From NCBI GenBank assembly GCA_944548615.1, contig OX155960.1:34192475-34256474 (forward strand): a stretch of 64,000 nt of DNA, written 5' to 3'. This stretch comes from Micropterix aruncella (Eukaryota; Arthropoda; Insecta; Lepidoptera; Micropterigidae). Below, in pieces: positions 55,701-64,000 of this stretch; the first letter of the stretch is position 1; each line of letters begins with the position of its first letter. The position numbers were made by a program, and so were the translations under genes. Under the pieces are notes generated by a model, which made no database searches, was not told where the DNA came from, and saw nothing but the letters and a program-made list of their open reading frames with translations.

Positions 55701-55770
55701 AAGTATTTCTGTATGTGCCGCGGTGTATTGTATTTAAGCGCGGTCTTTTAAATGTATTTCTGTAGATGCC
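55701..55770 (+). repeat. ~50-bp minisatellite, left part
   Basis: Units of the form GTATTTCTGTAGATGCCGCG, GTGTATTGTATTTAAGCG, CGGTCTTTTAAA. The array is interrupted by the retroposon at 55771-56523 and resumes at 56524. Confidence 0.75.
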
Positions 55771-56523
55771 CATATTTCTGTAGGTGGTGAACGGTTTCGT
55801 GCAGCTTGGGCCACAAGATCCATTTTGTTCTCGAATCGGCTCAACTCACTGTTCAGCTCCTATTCAGAAGCCTCCTCGAGTGGAAGGCTACCCCGGGTAA
55901 GACTCCCGTGTCTCAGGCCTCAGAGCTAGTGGATCGGTTTCTCCCGGCGGGATTGTATCCCGGCGCCACTGGACGGTTTGCGCACCGGTCGGCGAAGCCA
56001 ATCGGTCGGCGAAGCCAATCGGTTGTGCATTCTGACTAATTGCTGAAGGGGTCTGGAGACTATGGAAATACACTGTTTCCTAAGCAGCGGGGGTGGATGT
56101 CGACCTGTTGTCATGCCACTCTTGAAATGAACTTAGGCCACTCGATCCCGTGTGGCACTACGGGCAAAGAACGCCCAGGTCCGCGATAAATTATAACTGA
56201 ATTACCGCTGTAATACAACAGGTAGAGGTCGCGTAAGCGACTTCGGACTCGTAACTAGTCGGGAGGACGTAGGTATCCTGAAGGTTAATTCCAGACGGAG
56301 ATATCCTGTCAAAAACGGTTAATCAGGGGGCGAGGCTGCCCACTGGTTACCTTTCCTGGTGCCTCGCCATAAGGCGTTGGCGTCTGATGGGCAGGTGGCG
56401 GAGCTTGACGGTGGATCGTTTTGTCCCAAGTCTTCTGCGTTCACCTCACGGGAGACAGAACGATACATTTCGTTAAAACTTCCTGAGGTGACGGGTTCGC
56501 CCGTTGTAGTTGACAACTCTAGT
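55771..56523 (+). mobile_element. GC-rich retroposon family, copy 3
   Basis: Same family as 18774-19424: AGCTTGGGCCACAAGATCCA near the start, GGCGGAGCTTGACGGTGGA inside, and GGTGACGGGTTCGCCCGTTG, then TAGTTGACAACTCTAGT at the end. Flanks are TGTAGATGCC (55761-55770) and TGTATAGATGCC (56524-56535), a near-duplication inside a minisatellite. An internal 19-bp tandem duplication (TCGGCGAAGCCAATCGG) lies at about 55988-56024. Confidence 0.75.
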
Positions 56524-56692
56524 TGTATAGATGCCGCGGTGTATTAAAGCGCAGTCTTTTAAAAGCATTTCTGTAGTTGGCGAGGTGTATTGTATTTAAG
56601 TGCGGTCTTTTTAAAAGTATTTCTGTAGACGCCGCCGCGGTGTATTTAAGCGCGGCCTTTTAAAAGTATTTCTATAGATGCTAACGATAATG
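56524..56692 (+). repeat. ~50-bp minisatellite, right part
   Basis: About three further units (TAGATGCCGCGGTGTATT...; GTATTTCTGTAGACGCCGCC...; ending ATTTCTATAGATGC), continuing the array at 55701-55770. Confidence 0.75.
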
Positions 56693-56773
56693 ATAATCTT
56701 GATGTTGAGCCCTCGCGTAAATGGAATCGTGCAACGACAATTCTAATCAATTCGCTTTCTTCGTTTCCAGGTC

Positions 56774-56818
56774 ATGGCGGTGAGAGCGAGCCAGCGACCG
56801 CGCCGGCCGTCCAGCTGA
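56774..56818 (+). promoter_or_regulatory. uORF and splice acceptor upstream of Arl4
   Basis: CTTTCTTCGTTTCCAG ending at 56770 is a good 3' splice site, so the Arl4 coding exon probably has an upstream 5'-UTR exon. The first ATG after it (56774) opens a 14-codon frame that closes at 56818, 31 nt before the main start. Translation of this short frame could lower Arl4 output. I see this in the sequence; use is inferred. Confidence 0.45.
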
Positions 56819-56849
56819 GGCGGTGAGGGTTTCTTCCCGTCGCCTCGCG

Positions 56850-57482
56850 ATGGGGGCGAACGTGGGCAAGAACTCGAGCCTTCTGGACGCGCTGCCCTCC
56901 GCGCAGGGCACTCTGCACGTGGTGATGCTCGGCCTGGACTCGGCCGGCAAGACCACCGCCCTCTACCGGCTCAAGTTCGACCAGTACCTCAACACGGTGC
57001 CCACCATCGGGTTCAACTGCGAGAAGATCAAAGGCACGCTGGGCAAGGCGAAGGGCGTCAACTTCCTGGTGTGGGACGTCGGCGGGCAGGAGAAGCTGCG
57101 GCCGCTGTGGAAGTCGTACACGCGCTGCACCGACGGGATCGTGTTCGTGCTGGACTCGGTCGACGTGGAGCGCATGGAGGAGGCGAAGATGGAGCTCGTG
57201 CGCACGGTCAAGTCGCCGGACAACGCGGGAGTCCCCATCCTGGTGCTGGCCAACAAGCAGGACCTGCCCGGCGCCAGAGAGCCCAAGGAACTGGAGAAAC
57301 TTCTAGGATTGCAGGAGTTCTGCGCCCCGGGCGGCTCCAAGGAGGGGGCGGCGCACTGCTGGCACGTGCAGCCCGCCTGCGCCATCACGGGCGACGGCCT
57401 GCACGAGGGCATGGAGGCCCTCTACGAAATGATACTCAAGCGAAGAAAGCTGGCGAAAATACACAAGAAAAAGGCGAGATAA
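56850..57482 (+). CDS. Arl4: ADP-ribosylation factor-like protein 4 (Arl4)
   Basis: A 210-residue small GTPase of the Arf family in one exon. Start chosen at ATG 56850 because it gives Met-Gly, the N-myristoylation signal of Arf proteins (the frame is open upstream without ATG). Nucleotide-binding motifs: P-loop GLDSAGKT (28-35), switch I Thr52 in [13 protein letters not shown] (75-82), NKQD (135-138) and a final TG/SA-like ITGDG. The C-terminal tail [14 protein letters not shown] is the polybasic membrane/nuclear targeting extension that marks Arl4 over other Arls. In animals Arl4 acts at the plasma membrane, recruiting cytohesins and guiding actin changes and migration. The coding DNA is far more GC-rich than its surroundings, especially at third positions. 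It is convergent with CFAP100. Confidence 0.92.
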   Translation: MGANVGKNSSLLDALPSAQGTLHVVMLGLDSAGKTTALYRLKFDQYLNTVPTIGFNCEKIKGTLGKAKGVNFLVWDVGGQEKLRPLWKSYTRCTDGIVFVLDSVDVERMEEAKMELVRTVKSPDNAGVPILVLANKQDLPGAREPKELEKLLGLQEFCAPGGSKEGAAHCWHVQPACAITGDGLHEGMEALYEMILKRRKLAKIHKKKAR

Positions 57483-58221
57483 ACGCTCCGGCGCCGCCTC
57501 CTCCGCAATCTCCCTATTGTTGTTGTAATGTTTTCTATTACAAATTTTATCGCTCTATTCCCTCCCCTGCGCCTTTTTTTTACTTTTTGAGTGTTGACTA
57601 TTCGATCGCCCGGGCGCAATGTGAAAGTTATATGAGGTGTTTTAATTTTATGTCATGTTGTGTGATTATTGAAAATTAACTAGTTTCTAAAATATTGGCG
57701 TCGTTTCGTTGCGTACCCACCGATAAAATAAATTTTAAATTCGTTGTCCCGATCGATTAAGGCATATACGAACGTTTAAATTTGTAAATCCGTCTATTTC
57801 TAAGCGTACTACCAAAGAATAAAAATTTCACACGCGACTCGGCATTTACCGGTGCTTATATTTTTTTGTTGCTCTTTTAAACTACTCGCTCTGAATAAAT
57901 GCTCAAATGCCTCCACTTTTACACGTAGAGAAATTACTTGTGTATGTATATATTATTATAATTATATAATCTAGGATCACCAGTTCTCGATTTAAATAAA
58001 CTACTTCTATATTCATTATATTCATGAAGTATTGAGTGTCCCGATTTGTAAATAATCATATTTTATTTAGTTTTATCTTACGTTATTAACTTTAGATTAA
58101 AAAACCCAATACCAATCAACCAAACATAGTGTAAAATCCTGTAAGATTTGTGTACATTATCTTTTTTGTCACTCACATTTTTGACAAATTAAACGTTATG
58201 TTGGATTTTTAAAATGTTGTT
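57483..58221. other. Arl4 3' UTR and convergent intergenic space
   Basis: AT-rich. Candidate polyadenylation signals for Arl4 are AATAAA near 57727, 57818 and 57894. No other feature before the CFAP100 end. Confidence 0.6.
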
Positions 58222-58227
58222 TTTATT
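58222..58227 (-). terminator. CFAP100 poly(A) signal overlapping the stop codon
   Basis: On the minus strand the stop and signal read TGAATAAA: AATAAA (58227-58222) uses the last base of the TGA stop. If used, the 3' UTR would be only some 10-30 nt. Confidence 0.6.
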
Positions 58228-59891
58228 CATACGAAAGGATTATAATCTCGGAGGTACGGTGATGGATCTTCGTTGCTGCTCCACTCGGTGAACAGTGTGA
58301 GGTATTCCAGCTCCTCTTCGGTCAACTCCAATTTTCTTTCAGTAGTCGGTTTCGCTATTTGATTATCTATGCTCGTTTGAGTGATCTCTGGTAGTTCAGT
58401 TTTCTTAAACGACGGTTCGATATCTTTCAATAAACGACCAGTCAAGCGTTTGAAATAACTCAAGTGTCCACTTCCTTCATTGGCTACTTTCATAGCGTAT
58501 AAATCTTCAGCGTAGCATTCTTTTTGCACCGACTTAACTACTCTATGATCGAGCTTATCCAATTCTCCGCAGAGGGTTTCGTATAAGTTTTCAATGCTAC
58601 GCATCATGTCGGCGATTCCTAAAGTCAAGTCTTTTTGTGCCACCACTCTTTCGTAAGCGGTCTCTACGTATAATCCCAGGTTGAGAGTCTCTACCGAAGC
58701 GTATGATTTGTAAAAACTCGTACGAATAATCCGCGTCACTTTATTTTCCAGATCGCTTTCGCGTTTTTCTATCCATTGCAACTCTTTCAATAAATCGTTG
58801 ATTTCATCACTCATTATTTTATATTCGTATTTGACTTGCTGCTTCGAATGTTCCATGCATTCTTGTATTTGTTCCAACGGCACAGCCATTTCTTCAGTGT
58901 GCAATAACGAGTTTAGATTTTGCAGTTCCATCATTCTAAAAATTGCCATCAGCTGACAGGTGCTTGTGAAGTAGAGCTGCGGCGTTTCATCGTCCAGGTT
59001 TTCACGAAATTTTTGTACGAGTTCGTCCAGTGTTAGGTCATCCGTGTATGTCTGAACCGCTTTCTCTTCAGACCCTTCTCTAACGCCATGAATGTAATCG
59101 TGCTCCAATCTCCAATTGAGCGGTGATACTTTATACAAGAATTTTTGGCATAATTTTAAGTTGCGGCATTTCTCCTCTAAAAAGTGTATCACACTGCGCA
59201 ACTTCCCTAAATTTACGAATAATTCTTTTAGCTCATCGCCCTTATTCAAGAGGCTGGACGCTTTGCTGTCGGATTCTTGTAGCGTGTTCATAGATTTCTT
59301 GTGGTCGTCTGACAAATATCTCTCGAATGATTCTACGTACGCAAGATAAAGGACGCACGTTTCGTTATATTTTTGCTGTTCTTTTGAAAAATTTTCATCG
59401 ATCCTTAAGATTTCATCTCTTAAGTAGCTAGTTTGTAATCGAACCATGCAGTTCTGTCGAACGTCCAAAGCGTATTTTTTAGTATTCGACACTGGCTTTA
59501 TCGGTCTGCCGTCGACGAGGGAATAAAAATCTGAATCAACGTCCAAAATTGTCTTTGCACTTACCGGTGATTCTGCCACGCGAAGCCTTTGTGTAAAATC
59601 ACGATTTTGTAGAGGTGCAAAATTGTCCCATTTTAAATCCGGTGGCTTTTCTTTGTTTATTTTCCTCCCCGACGTGAAATAGTATTGGGTGTTTGCGGTG
59701 TTTTTCCGGTGAAATATTACTTGTGAAAGCGTCGGTGGCTGTATGCTAGACTTTCTAGTCTTTTTTGGTCCAGGTTTTCTAAATGTGTTGAGTTTTTTCA
59801 CTTCGACGAGATTTGGAAACATGTTTTCTAGGCGATCGTTTGAAATGTAACTAAGAGACCGTCGTATTGATTCAACAATCTCCGGCGGCAT
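58227..59891 (-). CDS. CFAP100: cilia- and flagella-associated protein 100 (CFAP100/CCDC37-like)
   Basis: A 554-residue, mostly helical protein in one exon. The key match is the DUF4200 coiled coil at about residues 140-260, ending KFLYKVSPLNWRLEH, against the family's KEFLFKLSPPEWxxEH. Charged coiled-coil segments follow to the C-terminus (LTEEELEYLTLFTEW near the end). CFAP100 (MIA1 in algae) works with CFAP73 in the modifier-of-inner-arms complex that regulates the f/I1 inner dynein arm; in insects the expected site is the sperm axoneme. Start chosen at ATG 59891. The frame is open further up (to 59981, the acceptor of the TEX47-like last exon) but has no ATG there. A second in-frame Met (codon 24) has a better context (AAACATG). 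The first 20 nt overlap the end of the TEX47-like frame. Confidence 0.8.
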   Translation of the reverse strand: MPPEIVESIRRSLSYISNDRLENMFPNLVEVKKLNTFRKPGPKKTRKSSIQPPTLSQVIFHRKNTANTQYYFTSGRKINKEKPPDLKWDNFAPLQNRDFTQRLRVAESPVSAKTILDVDSDFYSLVDGRPIKPVSNTKKYALDVRQNCMVRLQTSYLRDEILRIDENFSKEQQKYNETCVLYLAYVESFERYLSDDHKKSMNTLQESDSKASSLLNKGDELKELFVNLGKLRSVIHFLEEKCRNLKLCQKFLYKVSPLNWRLEHDYIHGVREGSEEKAVQTYTDDLTLDELVQKFRENLDDETPQLYFTSTCQLMAIFRMMELQNLNSLLHTEEMAVPLEQIQECMEHSKQQVKYEYKIMSDEINDLLKELQWIEKRESDLENKVTRIIRTSFYKSYASVETLNLGLYVETAYERVVAQKDLTLGIADMMRSIENLYETLCGELDKLDHRVVKSVQKECYAEDLYAMKVANEGSGHLSYFKRLTGRLLKDIEPSFKKTELPEITQTSIDNQIAKPTTERKLELTEEELEYLTLFTEWSSNEDPSPYLRDYNPFV

Positions 59892-60894
59892 TGGATGGTA
59901 GAAGTTCAACGAAAGTGTCGTCAATCGTAGTCTTGTACAAGAATCGAGGTGTAAAAGCAGTAGCAACCGGCCATTGCAGCTCTGTAAAAAGAATGAATCA
60001 AAATTAATATAATCATATTGAATCGAATTTTATTGATGCTCGCTTATCATTACCAAAAAACAAAATTGTATCATCTATGAGAAGATACCAGCTATGATAT
60101 TCCTTCAAGTCCATAGCATGCTTGGAATCCAGCAAGAAATCAAGAACTTCAGGCTCTGGTAAACTTTGTAGTTGGTAACGCATGCTAGCATGTCCAGCCG
60201 GAGTGGCTACAGCTTCTAATTTAGAGATGCAGCCATTTAAAATATTAATATTTTCTTTCGCTGAAGAATTCGTATTCAACTTTAGAGCTAATGATGGCGG
60301 ATCGGCGCTCATATGTACCCATTCTGAAAATAGATTCTACAAAAAATGGTATGTTGAATTACAATTTCGAACTGAATATTCATAAGAAGTTTAGTAAGTA
60401 TTATACCTTATTTACGGAATGGTAGATGGTTAAAAGCCGCATGCGACCTATACTTTTATTTTCATTCACCAAAAAACCAAAATGACGATTAATTGTATCC
60501 TCGGAACCCTATCAAAATTGATATTTAAAATAGGTAGGTAGACAATGATTAGATAAATATAAATAAATGTTCTTACCTCTACAATTACGGAGACATACTT
60601 CGTGTACATAAAGACTACTCCTGTTAATTTGATATCGCAATAGGACTCATTTGGGCCATTTTCAATTTCTTCACAAAACTCTTTTAACTTCTCATCAGAC
60701 TCGAAGAAATGCTCAAATATATAAATAGCCCGGCAAAGGTGAGTTTTCTATAAAATTAGACGAAGAAATATCCAGTAATTTGATACAAAGGTTAAGTCTG
60801 ACACGTCTGTCTAAATCTAGGCGAGACTTACTCTGTTAACGAGTTGAAAATTCCCTTCGATTATATCCAACAAGCTCTTTGGCTTTTCTTCCAT
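59872..60894 (-). CDS. TEX47: TEX47-like protein (BLUF-like fold), five exons
   Basis: Exons on the minus strand: 60894-60832, 60747-60577, 60508-60407, 60336-60054 and 59981-59872, each with GT/AG borders and compatible phases (0, 0, 0, 1). They join to a 242-residue frame with no stop. The order and length (human TEX47 is about 250) fit testis-expressed protein 47. An N-terminal helical region is followed by LTGVVFMYTKYVSVIVEGSE and VNENKSIGRMRLLTIYHSVN (pattern of the BLUF-like domain: TGLLL..P....HV.ESS, then VISHN). Next comes LFSEWVHM, and LPEPEVLDFLLDSKHAMDLK with LQWPVATAF near the end (compare LxPExxIxxLxxSxxxMxPxxF and VWPAP). Its molecular role is unknown in any animal; testis expression is the family hallmark. 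The last exon carries the CFAP100 start. The exon model was made by eye. Confidence 0.65.
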
Positions 60895-60968
60895 TGTTAT
60901 TTTGTTACGGTCGCTATGACAACTGAAGACACCAGTAGAATTAAAATACAAAACATACTCTGAAATTC

Positions 60969-60974
60969 TTTATT
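60969..60974 (-). terminator. candidate poly(A) signal of the Rm62 gene
   Basis: AATAAA on the minus strand, about 470 nt after the helicase stop and only 75 nt before the TEX47-like start codon. The two same-strand genes therefore nearly touch. Confidence 0.45.
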
Positions 60975-61443
60975 TCGTCACAAACTTTATACAGATAAAG
61001 CATCGATTTGTCACAATCTTAAGTACTCATCGTAAGGAGCATATCAAAATTAACTATTGCAAGAAACCAGAAATTCTTTTATCTTAGTCGAAAAAACGAA
61101 CATAATTTTTTTTTTGGTAGCGACAGGAAGATCATACACAAACTTCTCGCACAAATAAAAAATTATAATTATAATTTGTACAAATAGGAACGTAACAAAC
61201 ATCATCCGCAAATCAGATCCAAATTTGACGCACATTACGTTAGTTCTACAAATTATATCACAGATATAATAAACTGTTACAGCGGTGGAAACGTTTCGGG
61301 AGGCAGGAATTTGAAAATTGGTCGGCAAAGTTGAAATTTGAGAAAAAAAATCACTCATCCAGCGGAGACATCGTTAAAAATAATATTAATTATAATATAT
61401 CACAAAAAGGCACCGACCGCCTCAGAATACTATCGATAATAAA

Positions 61444-63641
61444 TTAATTATATCTAGTGGTCTGGAGATTGTTGTTAAAATCTAGAGTGGCCTCCCCTGC
61501 CTCCTTGTGCGCCTCTGCCAAAGTTTGAGCTCCTCTTGAAGGTTCCTCCGCCCCCCCGCCCCCCCCAAACCGCCTGCCGCCCCCATTTCCGCCACCCCCA
61601 CCCCCTCCGTAGCGGCGGTATCCGCCCCCGTAGCCGTACGAGCGGTTTGCCATCTCTTGCAACATCGGATTGACAGTCTGTAAACAAAAAATAACACCAG
61701 TAAGAAAGGTTTTATTTGCGATGAAAGAAGTCTACGTCTGAAGATCGAAATAAAGGCACTTTTTGACTACACCCAATTTGTTGTTTTACCATATAGATAA
61801 ATTTCAATACATTATAGTTGATGGGCATCGCTTCCAATTAATCTTATTGCGATCAAACCACCCATACCAGTGATACCAGTGGCAAAATATAATAAACTGT
61901 TTTGACAAAACTACGCTGCTACTACTCATATTTGTCATTATAGTTTGCACCAACTGTTTCCAAACTGGGCTCCGCAAGATCTCCAAAGCGTAAGGGTTCT
62001 GCGAACTTTCTCTCTGCTGTATTTTGATTCGACTGTGAATCGAATACTCATTAGTAGTAGCTGGATAAGCTATTATTTGACTCTTTTTTAAGCATCGTGT
62101 TTATATGCAAAAAAAAACGTATTTGTAAGTAGACTGGATATATTCCCGGATATGTCAGACGTAAAGCCGAATTCAAGGCAATTATCAACAATTTCGCACA
62201 CTTGCAACTATTTCCTGGTTATATACTTGCGGTAAAGTTTAATTGAAAAAAAACCGCTGGTTTACACTACTTACATTTATCAGTAACATCTGGGTTTATG
62301 TATAAAAAAACCAGTTTGAAACGTTGACGCTTTGTATAGAGTATTATTGTGTGCAAATATGTTTTCTAAATGACGAAAATAAGATAAAAAAACAATATCA
62401 AGTAAATTCAGATCTACGAGAGATTTACCCAAAGAAAATGAAGTCAACGTTGTACAAATAAATCACTAAAAAACCACAACGGTACAGTACGACGCACGTA
62501 AAAAGAGCTCTGGCGGCCGACCTGCGCAGTAACCGAATTTAGGCCAAATTGGCGGTATGAGGTGCGGCGCTACGGAGGGGGTGCTCTTAAGTACAGTGGC
62601 ACGCAAATGGTTTTGCATAGAAAGGAAAGAAAATATGGTGTTAGTATGTTATGTTAGATGATGTAAAATTATTGGTGAAGTACGAAAATTTCGATTTCGA
62701 AAATTACGAAAAAACAATTATTATTTTTTTACATAATTAAACAATATCAGTGTTTTTGTGCGCGACTATACCCCCATGCGCAGACGTATCCCCTCCACTG
62801 TCGCCCAGAGCTCTTTTTACATGCGTCGAACTGTACTAGAGGGAAAACTTTATAACAAAATATTAATTAGGGACAGATTGAAATACTTCTCTCAAAAAAT
62901 AAGTGAATTAAACAATTTCTGGGGTGGAAATGGCAACACGACGTACACGACGGCAAGTGCCAGTTCTGGCAACTGAATAAAAATAATGAAGCAACTAAGT
63001 ACTTCAATTCTTTGTAATATTGGCCGCATCTACCAAATTATCTGCGTTTACCGACCTATTATTTTACATGACAAAATCCTACTTGTCAAGAAGATATATT
63101 TAAGATTAAGTCTATTTCTCGCTATGATATGGTAATATCAATGTTTTTATATTATTCTAGGTGGACATTCAAAATATAAAAAAACCAAAAATCCTTTGTC
63201 TGTAATGTATAACACAGTTTATAGCTTCTCCTGAAAAAATCCCTTTTTCACGTAAGGGGTTTTGTGTAAAAGCACCTTAATTGTTACGACTCCTGAGGAT
63301 GGGATCCAGACATTGATCGTGTGGACACCGAAGGCATACGGTCGCATCTTCTACAATTAATCTACCTCGCACACGCATTCATGTCTCGCAATGGAAAATG
63401 CAAAGCCCATGCCAAAGGTGCGAGGAAACGGACTCGAAAAAGTTGAGAAATGTCTACCGTACCTGATTTGCTTCCTGCAGTACGGACACGAGATCCCTCG
63501 CCTGTCTGCTGTTACCGGGAGTGAAGAAAGCGTACGACGTTCCCTTGGTCTTCGAGCGACCCGTCCTACCGATTCTGTGAATGTAGTCCTCGGACGAATT
63601 GGGATAATCGAAGTTAATCACGTACTTAACACCGTCCACAT
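61444..63641 (-). CDS. Rm62: ATP-dependent RNA helicase DDX5/p68 (Rm62), last two exons, partial
   Basis: Two exons are visible: 63641-63463 and 61677-61444, joined in phase. The first encodes the end of the helicase C domain: [20 protein letters not shown], then [20 protein letters not shown] (motif [10 protein letters not shown]) and [10 protein letters not shown]. This is the p68/Rm62 subfamily pattern. The second begins [10 protein letters not shown] and becomes a Gly/Arg/Tyr-rich tail ([10 protein letters not shown]). After a run of eight Gs (minus strand, about 61562-61569) the annotated frame turns into a non-RGG tail ending at 61444. The neighbouring frame gives [20 protein letters not shown] and a stop near 61480, a typical RGG tail. 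So a one-base indel (assembly error or real) is likely. DDX5-type helicases unwind RNA in splicing, microRNA processing and transcription. The gene's 5' part lies beyond the right end. Confidence 0.9.
61678..63462 (-). other. last intron of the Rm62 gene
   Basis: 1785 nt between GTACGG (donor at 63462) and TTTACAG (acceptor at 61678). It contains one MITE (62485-62833). Otherwise nothing recognised. Confidence 0.75.
62485..62833. mobile_element. TA-flanked MITE in the Rm62 intron
   Basis: CAGTACGACGCACGTAAAAA, GAGCTCTGG at the left and its near-complement CCAGAGCTCTTTTTACATGC, GTCGAACTG at the right, flanked by TA at 62483-62484 and 62834-62835. 349 bp, no coding frame of note; a Tc1/mariner-type MITE. 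Confidence 0.82.
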
Positions 63642-64000
63642 CTGAAATTGAAATTTAATTTAATAAATTGCTAAAAAAGCTAGTGGCATGCGCAAACAGA
63701 AGCTATCTGAAGCAAACCGGCGAGCACAAACACATGTTCCGCTCCTTAGCAGGTCCCTATCACTTGGGACAGAGCAAGCATAAAGAGCGAGATGGGAGAT
63801 ACCTAAATAAGGTTAGCTGAATCTTTGACACCATACGTGAAAAACATTGCGGGAAGGCACGATTATATAAGCCGTAGCCATACAATATTTTAAGGGATGT
63901 CTCATTTGTTTACTGACATGGATTTTGATTTGAAAAAACAATCTCTATTTTTGTGTTTTTTTCGTTCGTATAAACACTGATTATATAAATAAATTTTCGC
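63642..64000 (-). other. upstream intron of the Rm62 gene (continues past window)
   Basis: Sequence beyond the TTTCAG acceptor at 63642. No exon of the helicase can be read in the remaining 359 nt. Confidence 0.6.

Noticed and set aside
58227..60894. TEX47-like and CFAP100 as one fusion protein
   Set aside because: With the observed donor (60054) and acceptor (59982-59983) the phase gives the TEX47-like ending and a stop. No alternative site that would join the CFAP100 frame is evident.
61050..61358. Small membrane protein (102 codons, minus)
   Set aside because: Falls in the 3' UTR of Rm62. Hydrophobicity comes from AT-rich codons, with no family match.
1..64000. CRISPR array, bacterial operon or integrated large virus
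   Set aside because: No regularly spaced direct repeats, no ribosome-binding-site-linked gene strings, and no capsid or viral polymerase genes other than retroelement proteins.

Overview
This is insect nuclear DNA, most probably from a moth or butterfly. The main reasons are the animal genes at the right-hand end, which have spliceosomal introns, the arthropod-type transposons (BEL/Pao, pogo, hAT, mariner), and a MITE family ending in ACAAGCTTTTATT that I associate from memory with Lepidoptera. No bacterial, viral or CRISPR locus is visible. The window splits into about 56 kb of gene-poor, transposon-rich DNA and a compact 7-kb gene cluster.

Repeat region (1-56.7 kb). Relics of mariner, Tc1-like and non-LTR elements lie at 0.1-0.6, 1.9-2.5, 6.8-8.3, 14.2-14.5, 44.1-44.5, 45.1-45.5 and 49.5-50.0 kb. 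Better preserved elements have readable boundaries. A pogo/Tigger-like transposon (14499-17202) is flanked by TA. A non-autonomous hAT element (19947-22505, target duplication CTGTAGAT) has been split by a CR1/jockey-type LINE. An autonomous-type hAT (24437-27093, duplication GTAGGTGG) has a ZMYM1/TTF-type transposase interrupted by one stop codon. A complete BEL/Pao retrotransposon (28981-37884, duplication TAAGG) has LTRs that look identical and one uninterrupted 1872-residue Gag-Pol frame, so it is very young. Between these lie a tRNA-derived SINE family, a 5S rRNA-like fragment, several fold-back MITEs, a long palindrome, and three copies of a GC-rich retroposon family that I cannot name.

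Gene cluster (56.8-64 kb). An Arl4-type small GTPase reads rightwards (56850-57482). Three genes read leftwards. The first is the 3' end of a DDX5/p68 (Rm62) RNA helicase (61444-63641, continuing past the window). The second is a five-exon gene for a 242-residue TEX47-like protein (59872-60894). The third is CFAP100, an axonemal coiled-coil protein (58227-59891). The last exon of the TEX47-like gene also holds the start of the CFAP100 frame. The two reading frames overlap by 20 nt in different registers, which suggests a dicistronic or nested transcription unit joining two sperm/cilium proteins. This is the most interesting gene-level observation in the window.

Limits: splice sites and homologies were assigned by eye. 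Repeat family names are at superfamily level only. Boundaries of degraded relics are approximate.
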